9,422 bases of DNA, from NCBI GenBank assembly GCA_003694425.1, contig RFJX01000110.1:1-9422 (forward strand), written 5' to 3'. Of this stretch, positions 1-6,639 are shown piece after piece (positions within the stretch are counted from its first letter, which is position 1; each line of letters starts with the position of its first letter). The notes beneath the pieces were generated by a model, which saw nothing but the letters and a program-made list of their open reading frames with translations, did no database searches and was not told the DNA's origin. The stretch is from Gammaproteobacteria bacterium. GTDB lineage: Bacteria > Pseudomonadota > Gammaproteobacteria > J113. Both the position numbers and the translations under genes were made by a program.

Positions 1-72
1 CAGCGCATCCAGGTAGTCGCTGAGGGCATTCACCGGGGCGGCGTCCTGGCCGTCCGGGCGCCCGCCACTCAT
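1..72 (-). CDS. ParP-like / CheW-domain protein, N-terminal 24 codons only (runs off left edge)
   Basis: An ATG at 72-70 opens a reading frame that continues without a stop to base 1, giving 24 residues that end SDYLDAL. A strong Shine-Dalgarno (GGAGGT at 84-79) sits 6 bases upstream, and the ATG shares an ATGA overlap with the stop of parC, so translation is probably coupled. No CheW domain is visible because only the N-terminus lies in the window. The call rests on context: in Vibrio and Pseudomonas the ParA-like gene of the chemotaxis cluster is followed by a CheW-domain gene (ParP; PA1463-like) whose N-terminus, as I recall it, carries a similar YLDALL stretch. Known ParP binds ParC, CheA and receptors to hold arrays at the pole. 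The alternative is an ordinary cheW; the rest of the gene would settle it. The ORF itself is secure, the name moderately so. Confidence 0.65.
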   Translation of the reverse strand, partial: MSGGRPDGQDAAPVNALSDYLDAL

Positions 73-878
73 CCCGCCACCTCCAGCGGTTGTCGCGCGA
101 CATCTGCCTGCTCCCTCTGCAGGAGGGATTCCAGCAGTTCGGCGTAGGCGATCGAGCCGCGACTGCGGGGCAGCATCAGCGGCAGCGGTTTGCCGGCCTG
201 GCTGGCCTCCCGGAACTTGGTGTCGACCGGGATCACCCCCTGCCAGATGTGTCCCGCATGTTGTTCGCGCAGTCGGCGCAGGCTGTCGATGGCGGCCCGG
301 GTACGGCGATCGAACATCGTCGGCACGACCAGGTACTCCAGCGGCGTGGGCCGCCTGCGGTTGATCATGGAGAGGGTGTGGAGGAGGCGCTCCAGCCCCT
401 TGAGGGCCAGGAATTCGGTCTGTACCGGCGCCAGCAGGAGGCGACAACAGGCAAGTGCGTTGACCATCAGGATCCCCAGCATGGGGGGGCAGTCGATCAG
501 CACCCGGTCGAAGCGGTCCTTCCATTGCCCGAGGGTGTGTGCCAGCACCAGTCCCATCCCGTCCCGGTTGCCGAACTGGCGGTCCAGGGTGGCCAGTGCG
601 GTATCGGCTGGCAGCAGGGTCAGCCGCTCAACGCCGGTCTGTTGCAACATCGAGGAGGCCGGGAGGGGCCGGCCGCTGGCGGTGTTGTGGAACAGGGTAT
701 AGGCACTCTCACCGGGGGCGTCGGGGTCGAGGCCGAAGTGGCTGGTCATGGAGCCGTGCGGGTCCAGGTCGATCAGCAGGGTACGCTGCCCGGCCCGGGC
801 CAGCAGCGCACCGAGGCTGATGGCGGTTGTGGTCTTGCCCACGCCGCCCTTCTGGTTGGCCACGGTCCAGACGATCAT
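69..878 (-). CDS. parC: ParA/Soj-family ATPase, ParC-like polar localiser of chemotaxis arrays
   Basis: A 269-residue ParA-family ATPase. It shows the deviant Walker A KGGVGKTTT (residues 10-18, with signature Lys10 and Lys15), the Walker A' stretch LLIDLDP (34-40), Walker B RVLIDCPP (125-132) and the Soj-type FREASQAGKP near the C-terminus (222-231). It is as long as a stand-alone Soj and has no N-terminal DNA-binding domain. Position decides the role: it sits between motD and a CheW-like gene in a che operon, as ParC does in Vibrio and PA1462 in Pseudomonas. In Vibrio, ParC is an ATP-dependent polar protein that recruits and partitions chemoreceptor arrays through ParP. The start ATG overlaps the motD stop (ATGA), with GGAGG at 890-886 spaced 7 bases. 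A chromosome or plasmid partition role is unlikely because no parB or parS-like repeat is nearby. The array role is inferred. Confidence 0.88.
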   Translation of the reverse strand: MIVWTVANQKGGVGKTTTAISLGALLARAGQRTLLIDLDPHGSMTSHFGLDPDAPGESAYTLFHNTASGRPLPASSMLQQTGVERLTLLPADTALATLDRQFGNRDGMGLVLAHTLGQWKDRFDRVLIDCPPMLGILMVNALACCRLLLAPVQTEFLALKGLERLLHTLSMINRRRPTPLEYLVVPTMFDRRTRAAIDSLRRLREQHAGHIWQGVIPVDTKFREASQAGKPLPLMLPRSRGSIAYAELLESLLQREQADVARQPLEVAG

Positions 879-1804
879 GGCCCGCCCTCCGTCCCGGCCG
901 ACTGGCGGCGCGCCTGGGTGGCGCGGGTCAGGTCGACGATACGCCGGGTGTCGCTGTCGGCGGCGATGATGATCACCACCCGCCGGTTCTGGGCCCTTCC
1001 CTCCGGGGTGTCGTTACTGGCCACCGGATGGTACTCGCCATAGCCGATGGCGGCCATCCGCTCCGGGTCAACGCCGAGGCGCTGGAACAGGTGGACCACG
1101 CTGGCGGCACGTGCCGCCGACAGCTCCCAGTTGGAAGGGAAGGCAGGGGTGTTGATCGGCCGGTTGTCGGTGAAGCCCTCCACCTGGATCGGGTTGCCGA
1201 AGTTCTTGAAGACCTCCCCCAGCTCCTTGAGGATGGGGATGGCCCCCACCGCCAGCCGGGCGCTGCCGCTGTCGAAGAGGATGTTGGTCTTCATCTCGAC
1301 CTCCACCCAGTTGTCCTTCCGCTTCACCTTGATCAGCTTCTGGTCGATGAGCGGGCTGAGTTTCTCTTCCAGGTCCCCGGCGATCTCGTCGAGCTGGGCC
1401 AGCCGCTGCTGGCGTTCCCGCTCCGCGGTCTCGTCGGTGGCCTGGTCAGCCTTTTCCTGCTGCTGTTCCTGTTCCTTCCCGCCACCCTCACCGGGGGTAT
1501 GCTCGAACTCCTCCTCGACCGGTTCCTGAATGCCATGCTCGATCCCGGAAGGGGGGTTGACGGCATCCCGGTTGAGCTGGATGGAGCGGAGGGTCTCTCC
1601 TGTCTGGATCGGGTTGAGGCTGCGGGTGGGTTCCTTGAAGGCGTCGATCAGCGAATCGGAGAGTACCCGGTACTTGCCCTCGTTGACCGAGGAGATGGAG
1701 TACATCACCACGAAAAAGGCGAACAGGAGGGTAATGAAGTCGGCATAGGAGACCAGCCAGCGCTCGTGGTTCTCGTGCTCTTCCTCGTGGCGGCGGCGAC
1801 CCAT
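875..1804 (-). CDS. motD: MotD, MotB-family stator subunit with peptidoglycan-binding OmpA-like domain
   Basis: A 309-residue flagellar stator protein. The N-terminus is charged and cytoplasmic (1-15), followed by ERWLVSYADFITLL (14-27) and a single membrane helix at about 20-40. Asp22 in the YAD motif matches the ion-binding Asp of MotB (Asp32 in E. coli). A plug/linker region follows, with an unusually long Glu/Gln-rich stretch at about 94-140. The C-terminal OmpA-like domain shows ILFDSGSARL (175-184), VEGFTDNRPI (208-217), NWELSAARA (225-233) and a GYGEYHPVASNDTPEGR stretch (254-270) before NRRV. It pairs with MotC immediately upstream; the gap is 7 bases and GAGGT overlaps the motC stop. 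In Pseudomonas MotCD is one of two stator sets and is important for swarming. Coupling ion is not proven here; protons are likely by analogy. MotD rather than MotB is chosen from operon position. Confidence 0.93.
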   Translation of the reverse strand: MGRRRHEEEHENHERWLVSYADFITLLFAFFVVMYSISSVNEGKYRVLSDSLIDAFKEPTRSLNPIQTGETLRSIQLNRDAVNPPSGIEHGIQEPVEEEFEHTPGEGGGKEQEQQQEKADQATDETAERERQQRLAQLDEIAGDLEEKLSPLIDQKLIKVKRKDNWVEVEMKTNILFDSGSARLAVGAIPILKELGEVFKNFGNPIQVEGFTDNRPINTPAFPSNWELSAARAASVVHLFQRLGVDPERMAAIGYGEYHPVASNDTPEGRAQNRRVVIIIAADSDTRRIVDLTRATQARRQSAGTEGGP

Positions 1805-1811
1805 GGCGACC

Positions 1812-2552
1812 TCAGTGGAAATAGCCCTGCAACCGGGTCTCGATGATGGTGGGATTCTCCCCCTCGGCGATCGCCACCAGACCCTCGATCAGCATCTCCC
1901 GGTAGCTCCCCTGCTGGCGCACGATTGCCTTGAGCTTGTTGGCGATCGGCAGGAAGACCAGATTGGCCAGTCCGACGCCGTAGATGGTGGCTACGAAGGC
2001 GACGGCGATACCCCCGCCGAGCGCGCTCGGATCGGCCAGGTTGTTCATCACGTGGATCAGCCCCATGACGGCACCGATGATGCCGATCGTGGGGGCGTAG
2101 CCGCCCATGCCCTCGAAGACCTTTGCGGCCTGCAGATCGGTATCCTCCATGGTGCCGAGGTCCACCTCCAGCGTACTGCGGATCACGTCGGGCTCGTTGC
2201 CGTCCACCAGCAGCTGCAACCCCTTGCGGGTGAACAGGTCGTCCTCCGCCTCCACCATCCGCTCCAGTCCCAGGAGCCCCTCCTTGCGGGCCACCTTGCT
2301 CCACTCGACCAGCTTCTCCACCGCGGCCTTCATCGGCAGGCCGGGCGGCCGTATGACCCATGCCGCCATGCGCATGGCACGCAGGAAGATACGGACCGGT
2401 GACTGCAGCATCACCGCGCCGAAGGTTCCGCCGCCGACGATGAGGATGGCCGGACCATTGAGCAGGGAGGAGAGATGCCCCCCTTCGAGGTGCTGCCCGA
2501 GGAGGATGGCGCCCACCCCCAGCACGAGCCCTGCCAGGCTGAGGAAATCCAT
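1812..2552 (-). CDS. motC: MotC, MotA-family stator channel subunit
   Basis: A 246-residue MotA-family inner membrane protein. Four hydrophobic segments are visible: about 2-20, 32-50, 149-169 (starting GYAPTIGIIGAVMGLI) and 181-201. The large cytoplasmic loop between helices 2 and 3 carries the conserved ARKEGLLGLE (88-97), the region known in MotA to make electrostatic contact with FliG. Pro154 in the third helix fits the conserved proline involved in the conformational change of MotA. MotA-family subunits surround two MotB-family subunits and convert ion flow to torque. The frame is open for 31 codons further upstream, but I choose ATG at 2552: it begins the hydrophobic helix as in relatives, has GAGGT about 6 bases upstream, and shares one base with the cheB stop (TGATG). 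Earlier starts would lie inside cheB and give a Gly/Arg-rich tail. It is followed closely by motD. Confidence 0.94.
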   Translation of the reverse strand: MDFLSLAGLVLGVGAILLGQHLEGGHLSSLLNGPAILIVGGGTFGAVMLQSPVRIFLRAMRMAAWVIRPPGLPMKAAVEKLVEWSKVARKEGLLGLERMVEAEDDLFTRKGLQLLVDGNEPDVIRSTLEVDLGTMEDTDLQAAKVFEGMGGYAPTIGIIGAVMGLIHVMNNLADPSALGGGIAVAFVATIYGVGLANLVFLPIANKLKAIVRQQGSYREMLIEGLVAIAEGENPTIIETRLQGYFH

Positions 2553-3616
2553 CACTGCACCTCGGCCAGGGTCGGCCCGATCCGGTCCAGAGGCAGCACC
2601 GCGTCTGCCAGGCCTGCCCTGACCACCGCCGCCGGCATGCCCCACACCACGCTGCTCGCCTCATCCTGGGCCCAGACGGTCGCGCCGCCCTCCTTCAGTG
2701 CCCTGGCACCTTCGCAGCCGTCCGCGCCCATGCCAGTCAGCAGGATGGCAAGCACCTCCGCGGAATTACCGATGGCCAGGGACCGGAAGGTGACGTCCAC
2801 GCAGGGTTTGTAGTTGAGATCCTCACTGCCTTCGGTAATGGTGATCCTGCCTCCGGCACCCTGGCGCCGAACGAGCATCTGTCGTCCACCGGGGGCAATG
2901 TAGACCGTCCCCCTGCCGATGGACTCACCATCCTGCGCCTCCTTCACCCGGAGTCGGCAGAGCCCGTCCAGGCGCTGGGCGAAGGCGGGCGTGAAGGTGC
3001 CCGGCATGTGCTGGATCACCAGCACCGGTGCGGGGAAATCGGCCGGAAGGCGGGTCAGCACCCGCTGCAGCGCCACCGGACCGCCGGTGGAGGCACCAAT
3101 CGCGACCAGCCTGATCTGACCCGGACGGGGGATGGCCCGGGCGCCTGCCGTCGCCCCCGCCGTTCCGGCAGGCGCGGCGGCAGCGGGGGCCGGACGGGTC
3201 GTGGTCACCGGCCGTGGCGGGCGCCGGCCGAGGGCCCTGAGCTTCTGGCAGAGGATGTGGACGGCATCCTCCCGGCGCGCAGCCATCTCGTCCAGCCTCT
3301 TGGGCAGGTAGTCCATGGCCCCGGCCTCGAGGGCATCCAGGGTCGGACGGGCCCCCTCACGGGTCAATGAGGAGAACATCAGGATCGGCAGGGGGTGACG
3401 CTGCATGATCTCGCGCACCGCCGAGATCCCGTCCATCACCGGCATCTCGATGTCCATGGTCACCACATCGGGCCGCAGCTCGGCGACCTTCTGCACCGCC
3501 TCCCTGCCATCGGCTGCGGTACCGATTACCTCGAGTCCGGGATCGGAATCGATGAGCTCCGCAATCCGGCGCCGGAAGAAGGCGGAATCATCGACCACCA
3601 GGACTCGAAGTTTCAT
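2552..3616 (-). CDS. cheB: CheB, chemoreceptor methylesterase/glutamine deamidase response regulator
   Basis: A 354-residue two-domain CheB. The receiver domain (about 1-125) has acidic Asp9/Asp10 in VVDDSAF, phospho-acceptor Asp55 in MDIEMPVMDG, Ser82/Ser83 and Lys106. An Ala/Pro/Gly-rich linker (about 131-163) leads to the esterase domain, with the catalytic triad seen as Ser176 in GASTGGP, His203 in QHMP and Asp299 in LLTGMGADG. The protein removes methyl groups from receptor glutamates when phosphorylated by CheA, giving adaptation. No cheR is in the window, so the matching methyltransferase must lie elsewhere. The ATG at 3616 has GGGGAGG a few bases upstream. A second, out-of-frame ATG lies 4 bases before it. 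The gap from the cheA stop is 39 bases, and the stop overlaps the motC start by one base. Length and motifs are ordinary for the family. Confidence 0.97.
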   Translation of the reverse strand: MKLRVLVVDDSAFFRRRIAELIDSDPGLEVIGTAADGREAVQKVAELRPDVVTMDIEMPVMDGISAVREIMQRHPLPILMFSSLTREGARPTLDALEAGAMDYLPKRLDEMAARREDAVHILCQKLRALGRRPPRPVTTTRPAPAAAAPAGTAGATAGARAIPRPGQIRLVAIGASTGGPVALQRVLTRLPADFPAPVLVIQHMPGTFTPAFAQRLDGLCRLRVKEAQDGESIGRGTVYIAPGGRQMLVRRQGAGGRITITEGSEDLNYKPCVDVTFRSLAIGNSAEVLAILLTGMGADGCEGARALKEGGATVWAQDEASSVVWGMPAAVVRAGLADAVLPLDRIGPTLAEVQ

Positions 3617-3655
3617 GCATCCTCCCCGCGGGTGGGTATCGGCCAGGCAACCACC

Positions 3656-5797
3656 TCAGTGGCGGCCGGCGTAGGCCTGGATCAGGCTGGGCAGGTCGAG
3701 GATCAGGGCGATACGTCCATCACCGGTTATGGTGGCGCCAGAGAGACCCTTCGTTCCCTGAAGGAGCGCGCCCAGAGGCTTGATCACCACCTCCTCCTGG
3801 CCGATCAGCTGGTCGACCAGCAGGCCGACCTGACGGGTACCGATACTCACCACCACGACCTGGCCCCGCTCCCGGATGGTGTCCGTCACGCCGCGCACCA
3901 GCCAGTTGCTGAGATAGAACAGTGGCAGCGGCTTGCCCCGCACCAGCATCACCTGCTGGCCATCGATCACGTTGAGCTGCGGGAGCTCGAATTCGATGAT
4001 TTCGTTCACGTTGACCAGTGGCAGGGCGAAGATCTGCTGGCCCAGCACCACCATGAGCGTGGGCATGATGGCCAGGGTCAGCGGCAGCTTGATGGAGATG
4101 GTAGTCCCCTGACCGAGGACGGAGTCCACCTCGACCATGCCGTTGAGCTGGGTGATCCGGGTCTTGACCACGTCCATCCCCACACCCCGGCCCGAGACGT
4201 CGGAGATCTCCTCCCTGGTGGAAAAGCCGGCCGAGAAGATCAGATTGTAGGCCTCGAGGTCACTGAGGCGACCAGCGGTCTCTTCGTCCATGATTCCCTT
4301 CTCGACCGCCTTGCGCCGGAGGGCGTCAGGGTCCATCCCCCTGCCGTCGTCGGCGATCACCAGCAGGATGTGATCGCCTTCGGTCTCCGCCGAGAGGCGG
4401 ACGGTACCCTGACGCGGCTTGCCGGCGGCCTCGCGCTCGTCCGGTGACTCGATGCCGTGGTCCACCGCGTTCCGGACCAGGTGAACGAGCGGGTCGGCCA
4501 GCGCCTCGACCAGATTCTTGTCCAGATCGGTCTCCTCTCCCGACATCTCCAGCCGGATCTCCTTGTTGAGCTGCCGCGCCAGATCCCGCACCACCCGCGG
4601 AAAGCGGCCGAAGACCTTCTTTATGGGCTGCATCCGGGTCTTCATCGCCGCGGCCTGCAGGTCGCTGGTCACCAGGTCCAGATTGGCGACGGTCTTGCTC
4701 ACATCCTCGTCGTTGAGGGTCTCATCGATGGTCTTGAGCCGGTTGCGGACCAGCACCAGCTCACCCACCATGTTCATGATGCGGTCGAGGATCTGCGTCT
4801 CCACCCGCACCGTGGTCTCGCCCGACGGCTGCGAGGGCCGGGGAGTCTTCTGCTTCGCCGGCCTGGAACTCCCGGCCGGTGACTTCACCGCCGGCGCGGC
4901 TGCAGCTTCCCGTCTCTCCATCCCGGCCGGCTGCTGTTCCACTAGCCGGGACTCTTCCACGACCACCGCCCCGGGACGGAAGCCCCCCTTGCCGTGGATC
5001 TGGTCCAGCAGGGCCTCGAACTCCTCTTCGGTGATCTCGTCGGAGCCCTTGCCGCCATCCGCTGCACCGGCAACGGAGCCCTCCCCTGCAGGGGATCCCT
5101 CCACCGCTGGTAACGCCTCGGGACGGAAGCCCCCCTTGCCGTGGATCTGGTCCAGCAGCTCCTCGAACTCCTCCTCGGTGATCTCGTCTGAGGACCCGGC
5201 CTCCCCGCCCGCTCCTCCGCCATGCCCACCGGTCGCCGTCTCCGGCTCCGGCCCGGCGGCGACTGCGTCCAGCAGCTCCTCGAATTCATCCTGGGTGATC
5301 TCCCCGGTGCCGGAACCGGCGGGCGTGGCGCCGGTTTCGTCCTCCCCGGCCGGTGACTGTTCCGGGCCGGACCGTCCCGGTTGTTCCGCAGGGTTCTCCT
5401 CGAGCTCGCCACCTTCCGCCAGAACGCGCAGCTTCGAGACGAGTTCGGGATCGGCCGGGCCCGGTTCTGTTCCTTCCCGGAGTTCCTCGAACATCCGGTT
5501 GAGGATGTCCAGGACCTGCAACATCACGTCCATCAGGGCGGCATCGACACTGCGTTCGCCCTGGCGCAGCAGCGAGAAGACGTCCTCCGCCACATGGCTC
5601 ACCTCCACCAGATTGTCGAGGCCGAGGAAACCGGCCCCGCCCTTGATGGTGTGGAAGCCGCGAAAGACCGCGTTCAGAAGTTCGGCGTCATCGGGGCTGG
5701 TCTCCAGATCGACCAGCTGCTCGTTGAGCAGCTCGAGGATCTCGGACGCCTCCACCAGGAAGTCCTGGACGATTTCGTCACTGGTATCGACAGCCAT
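3656..5797 (-). CDS. cheA: CheA, chemotaxis histidine kinase with repeated acidic linker motifs
   Basis: A 713-residue kinase. P1/Hpt domain is at about 1-108 with phospho-accepting His49 in FRGFHTIKGGAGF. A long low-complexity linker (about 110-328) stands where P2 normally lies; it holds three copies of an acidic motif (166-179, 205-226, 254-275) and a basic Pro/Ser/Lys end (about 302-325). P3 dimerisation helices begin at about 329. P4 ATPase: N box HLVRNAVDHGIE (439-450), G1 DDGRGMD (483-489), F box IFSAGFST (520-527), G2 SGRGVGMDVV (535-544). P5, the CheW-like domain, spans about 570-713. CheA autophosphorylates at receptor/CheW arrays and phosphorylates CheY and CheB. The start is fixed: an in-frame TGA lies two codons upstream (5803-5801). 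Its own ribosome site is weak (AGAGAGACAG), and a leader ORF with a better site overlaps it. The linker may be the ParP-interacting LID described in Vibrio CheA, or a CheY dock. Confidence 0.97.
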   Translation of the reverse strand: MAVDTSDEIVQDFLVEASEILELLNEQLVDLETSPDDAELLNAVFRGFHTIKGGAGFLGLDNLVEVSHVAEDVFSLLRQGERSVDAALMDVMLQVLDILNRMFEELREGTEPGPADPELVSKLRVLAEGGELEENPAEQPGRSGPEQSPAGEDETGATPAGSGTGEITQDEFEELLDAVAAGPEPETATGGHGGGAGGEAGSSDEITEEEFEELLDQIHGKGGFRPEALPAVEGSPAGEGSVAGAADGGKGSDEITEEEFEALLDQIHGKGGFRPGAVVVEESRLVEQQPAGMERREAAAAPAVKSPAGSSRPAKQKTPRPSQPSGETTVRVETQILDRIMNMVGELVLVRNRLKTIDETLNDEDVSKTVANLDLVTSDLQAAAMKTRMQPIKKVFGRFPRVVRDLARQLNKEIRLEMSGEETDLDKNLVEALADPLVHLVRNAVDHGIESPDEREAAGKPRQGTVRLSAETEGDHILLVIADDGRGMDPDALRRKAVEKGIMDEETAGRLSDLEAYNLIFSAGFSTREEISDVSGRGVGMDVVKTRITQLNGMVEVDSVLGQGTTISIKLPLTLAIMPTLMVVLGQQIFALPLVNVNEIIEFELPQLNVIDGQQVMLVRGKPLPLFYLSNWLVRGVTDTIRERGQVVVVSIGTRQVGLLVDQLIGQEEVVIKPLGALLQGTKGLSGATITGDGRIALILDLPSLIQAYAGRH
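4972..5041 (-). repeat. In-frame direct repeat in cheA linker, copy 3 (protein order)
   Basis: This 70-base segment matches 5119-5188 at 67 of 70 positions by hand alignment, including an unbroken 40-base identity (4972-5011). It encodes residues 254-275 of CheA, beginning EITEEEFEALLDQIHGKGG. The offset to the other copy is 147 bases, or exactly 49 codons, so frame is kept. Identity extends through third codon positions, which suggests a recent duplication or gene conversion rather than protein-level constraint alone. Confidence 0.92.
5119..5188 (-). repeat. In-frame direct repeat in cheA linker, copy 2 (protein order)
   Basis: Partner of the repeat at 4972-5041. It encodes CheA residues 205-226, beginning EITEEEFEELLDQIHGKGG. 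The three mismatches fall at the codon that changes Glu to Ala (two bases) and at one synonymous Glu codon. The Ala/Gly/Glu-rich sequence between the copies is not repeated. Confidence 0.92.
5261..5302 (-). repeat. Divergent first copy of the CheA linker motif
   Basis: Encodes EITQDEFEELLDAV, CheA residues 166-179. It matches the other two copies over the acidic helix-like core (EIT-x-x-EFEELLD) but lacks the HGKGGFRP tail, and its DNA is less similar. It therefore looks like an older repeat unit, or the ancestral short form. Confidence 0.8.
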
Positions 5798-5849
5798 GGC
5801 TCATCTGTCTCTCTGGCAGGTAGGTCTGGTTCATCGGCGGTCTGCGCAT
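5778..5849 (-). CDS. Possible 23-residue leader ORF overlapping the cheA start
   Basis: In the 81-base cheZ-cheA gap an ATG at 5849-5847, preceded by GGGAGGAGT (5859-5851), opens a 23-codon frame starting MRRPPMNQTYLPERQ and ending at TGA 5780-5778. It runs 20 bases into cheA in another frame. The peptide is hydrophilic and resembles nothing I know. Its ribosome site looks better than that of cheA, so the likeliest function, if any, is translational coupling: ribosomes ending at 5778 could restart at the cheA ATG just upstream of that stop. It may equally be chance, since such short frames are common. Only the frame and the site are seen; expression is unproven. Confidence 0.3.
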   Translation of the reverse strand: MRRPPMNQTYLPERQMSHGCRYQ

Positions 5850-5850
5850 G

Positions 5851-5859
5851 ACTCCTCCC
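5851..5859 (-). promoter_or_regulatory. Strong Shine-Dalgarno in the cheZ-cheA gap, ahead of the leader ORF
   Basis: GGGAGGAGT lies 1 base before the ATG at 5849, with the GGAGG core 4 bases from it. It is about 50 bases from the cheA ATG, too far to serve cheA directly. This is the best ribosome-binding sequence in the gap. Confidence 0.45.
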
Positions 5860-5878
5860 GTGGCCGGGTTCTCGCGTA

Positions 5879-6601
5879 CTAGAACCCCAGGCTCGAGAGC
5901 AGATCGTCGACCTCGTCCTGGCCGCTCACCCTCGTTCCGGTTTCATCCGGCGCGATCTGCGGCCCCTCGGGGTTAGTATCGGCAGCCTCCCCCTTTTTCT
6001 TGACCTCCATCTGCATGCCCGTGACTCGGACCAGGTCGACCAGCCGCTGCTCCGCATCGGTGACCACCTCGATTACCCGCCGGATCACCTGCCCGGTGAG
6101 GTCCTGGAAGTCCTGCGCCATGAGGATCGCGTTGAGCTGGGCTCCGATCGCGGTGCTGTCCCGCCGGACCTGGTCCAGAAACCGATCCATCTGCCCGCTG
6201 AGTTCCCGGAACTGGTCCAGGTTCAGCTCCCGGCGACGGAAACGCTGCCACTCGCTGGCCAGATCGGTGGCTCCACGGGAGAGCCCTTCGGTCAGCGGCA
6301 GGGCCGTCTCCACCGCGGTCAGGGTCTTGTCGGCCGCCTCCTGTGTCTTTTCGATGACGTAGTTGAGCCGGTTGCGCGCATCCGGCATCTCCTCTTCGGC
6401 CAGGTCGGCGAGGCGCTCCTCCAGCTCGACATTGCGCAGGGCCTCGTGGAGCTCCCGCGTCAGCCTGCCGATCTGCTGGAACAGCTCGCTCTCGCGAACC
6501 CTGGAGAGCTCTTCCAGCAGGGCCTGTATGCGCTGGGCATCGTCACACTCCATCGCCTCCACCAGTTGCCTGGCGAGGTCAAGCTGTACTTCGTCAGTCA
6601 C
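5879..6601 (-). CDS. cheZ: CheZ, CheY-P phosphatase
   Basis: A 240-residue, mostly helical protein. The family signatures are both present: ARNRLNYVIEKTQEAADKTL (75-94) on one helix and AQDFQDLTGQ (162-171) on the other, the second including the Gln that acts on CheY-P in the E. coli enzyme. After a flexible tail (about 200-227) the protein ends DEVDDLLSSLGF, the C-terminal peptide that tethers CheY. CheZ removes phosphate from CheY-P and so ends the motor-switching signal. The start is GTG (6601-6599) with a purine-rich AGGGGGAGG at 6613-6605. The GGAGG part is only 3 bases away, but an AGGGGG register gives about 6. The next in-frame ATG is 16 codons in and would remove the start of the first helix. 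It lies 38 bases after cheY. Confidence 0.96.
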   Translation of the reverse strand: MTDEVQLDLARQLVEAMECDDAQRIQALLEELSRVRESELFQQIGRLTRELHEALRNVELEERLADLAEEEMPDARNRLNYVIEKTQEAADKTLTAVETALPLTEGLSRGATDLASEWQRFRRRELNLDQFRELSGQMDRFLDQVRRDSTAIGAQLNAILMAQDFQDLTGQVIRRVIEVVTDAEQRLVDLVRVTGMQMEVKKKGEAADTNPEGPQIAPDETGTRVSGQDEVDDLLSSLGF

Positions 6602-6604
6602 CAG

Positions 6605-6613
6605 CCTCCCCCT
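6605..6613 (-). promoter_or_regulatory. Ribosome binding site that supports the GTG start of cheZ
   Basis: AGGGGGAGG on the minus strand is the only strong purine run in the 38-base cheY-cheZ gap. It supports GTG at 6601 over later starts, though the spacing is tight if the GGAGG core is used. Confidence 0.6.
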
Positions 6614-6639
6614 GTTCTTCGTGATTCTGTCGTTCTCGC

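Noticed and set aside
69..878. Plasmid or chromosome partition locus from the ParA-like protein
   Set aside because: No parB gene and no parS-like inverted repeats are visible, and the gene is embedded in the che-mot operon, which fits ParC.
827..1846. 339-codon plus-strand open frame antisense to motD
   Set aside because: Composition-driven shadow of motD; the hydrophobic patch and VVEE-like runs are reverse readings of the Glu/Gln linker. No recognisable motif.
2553..2645. Upstream extension of motC to an earlier start at 2645
   Set aside because: The 31 added residues are Gly/Arg-rich, lie wholly inside cheB, and remove the fit to MotA-family N-termini; ATG 2552 has a good ribosome site.
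1705..2664. 319-codon minus-strand frame overlapping motC
   Set aside because: It is the +1 shadow of motC and runs into motD in the wrong frame; Arg/Gly-rich with no family features.
3395..4447. 350-codon plus-strand open frame, His/Asp-rich, antisense to cheA and cheB
   Set aside because: Biased His/Asp/Leu composition is typical of the antisense frame of a GC-rich gene; no domain and it spans two real genes.
4518..5882. 454-codon plus-strand open frame antisense to cheA
   Set aside because: Its product is dominated by Ser, Arg and Pro with no domain, and it mirrors GC-rich codon use of cheA. cheA is certain on the other strand.
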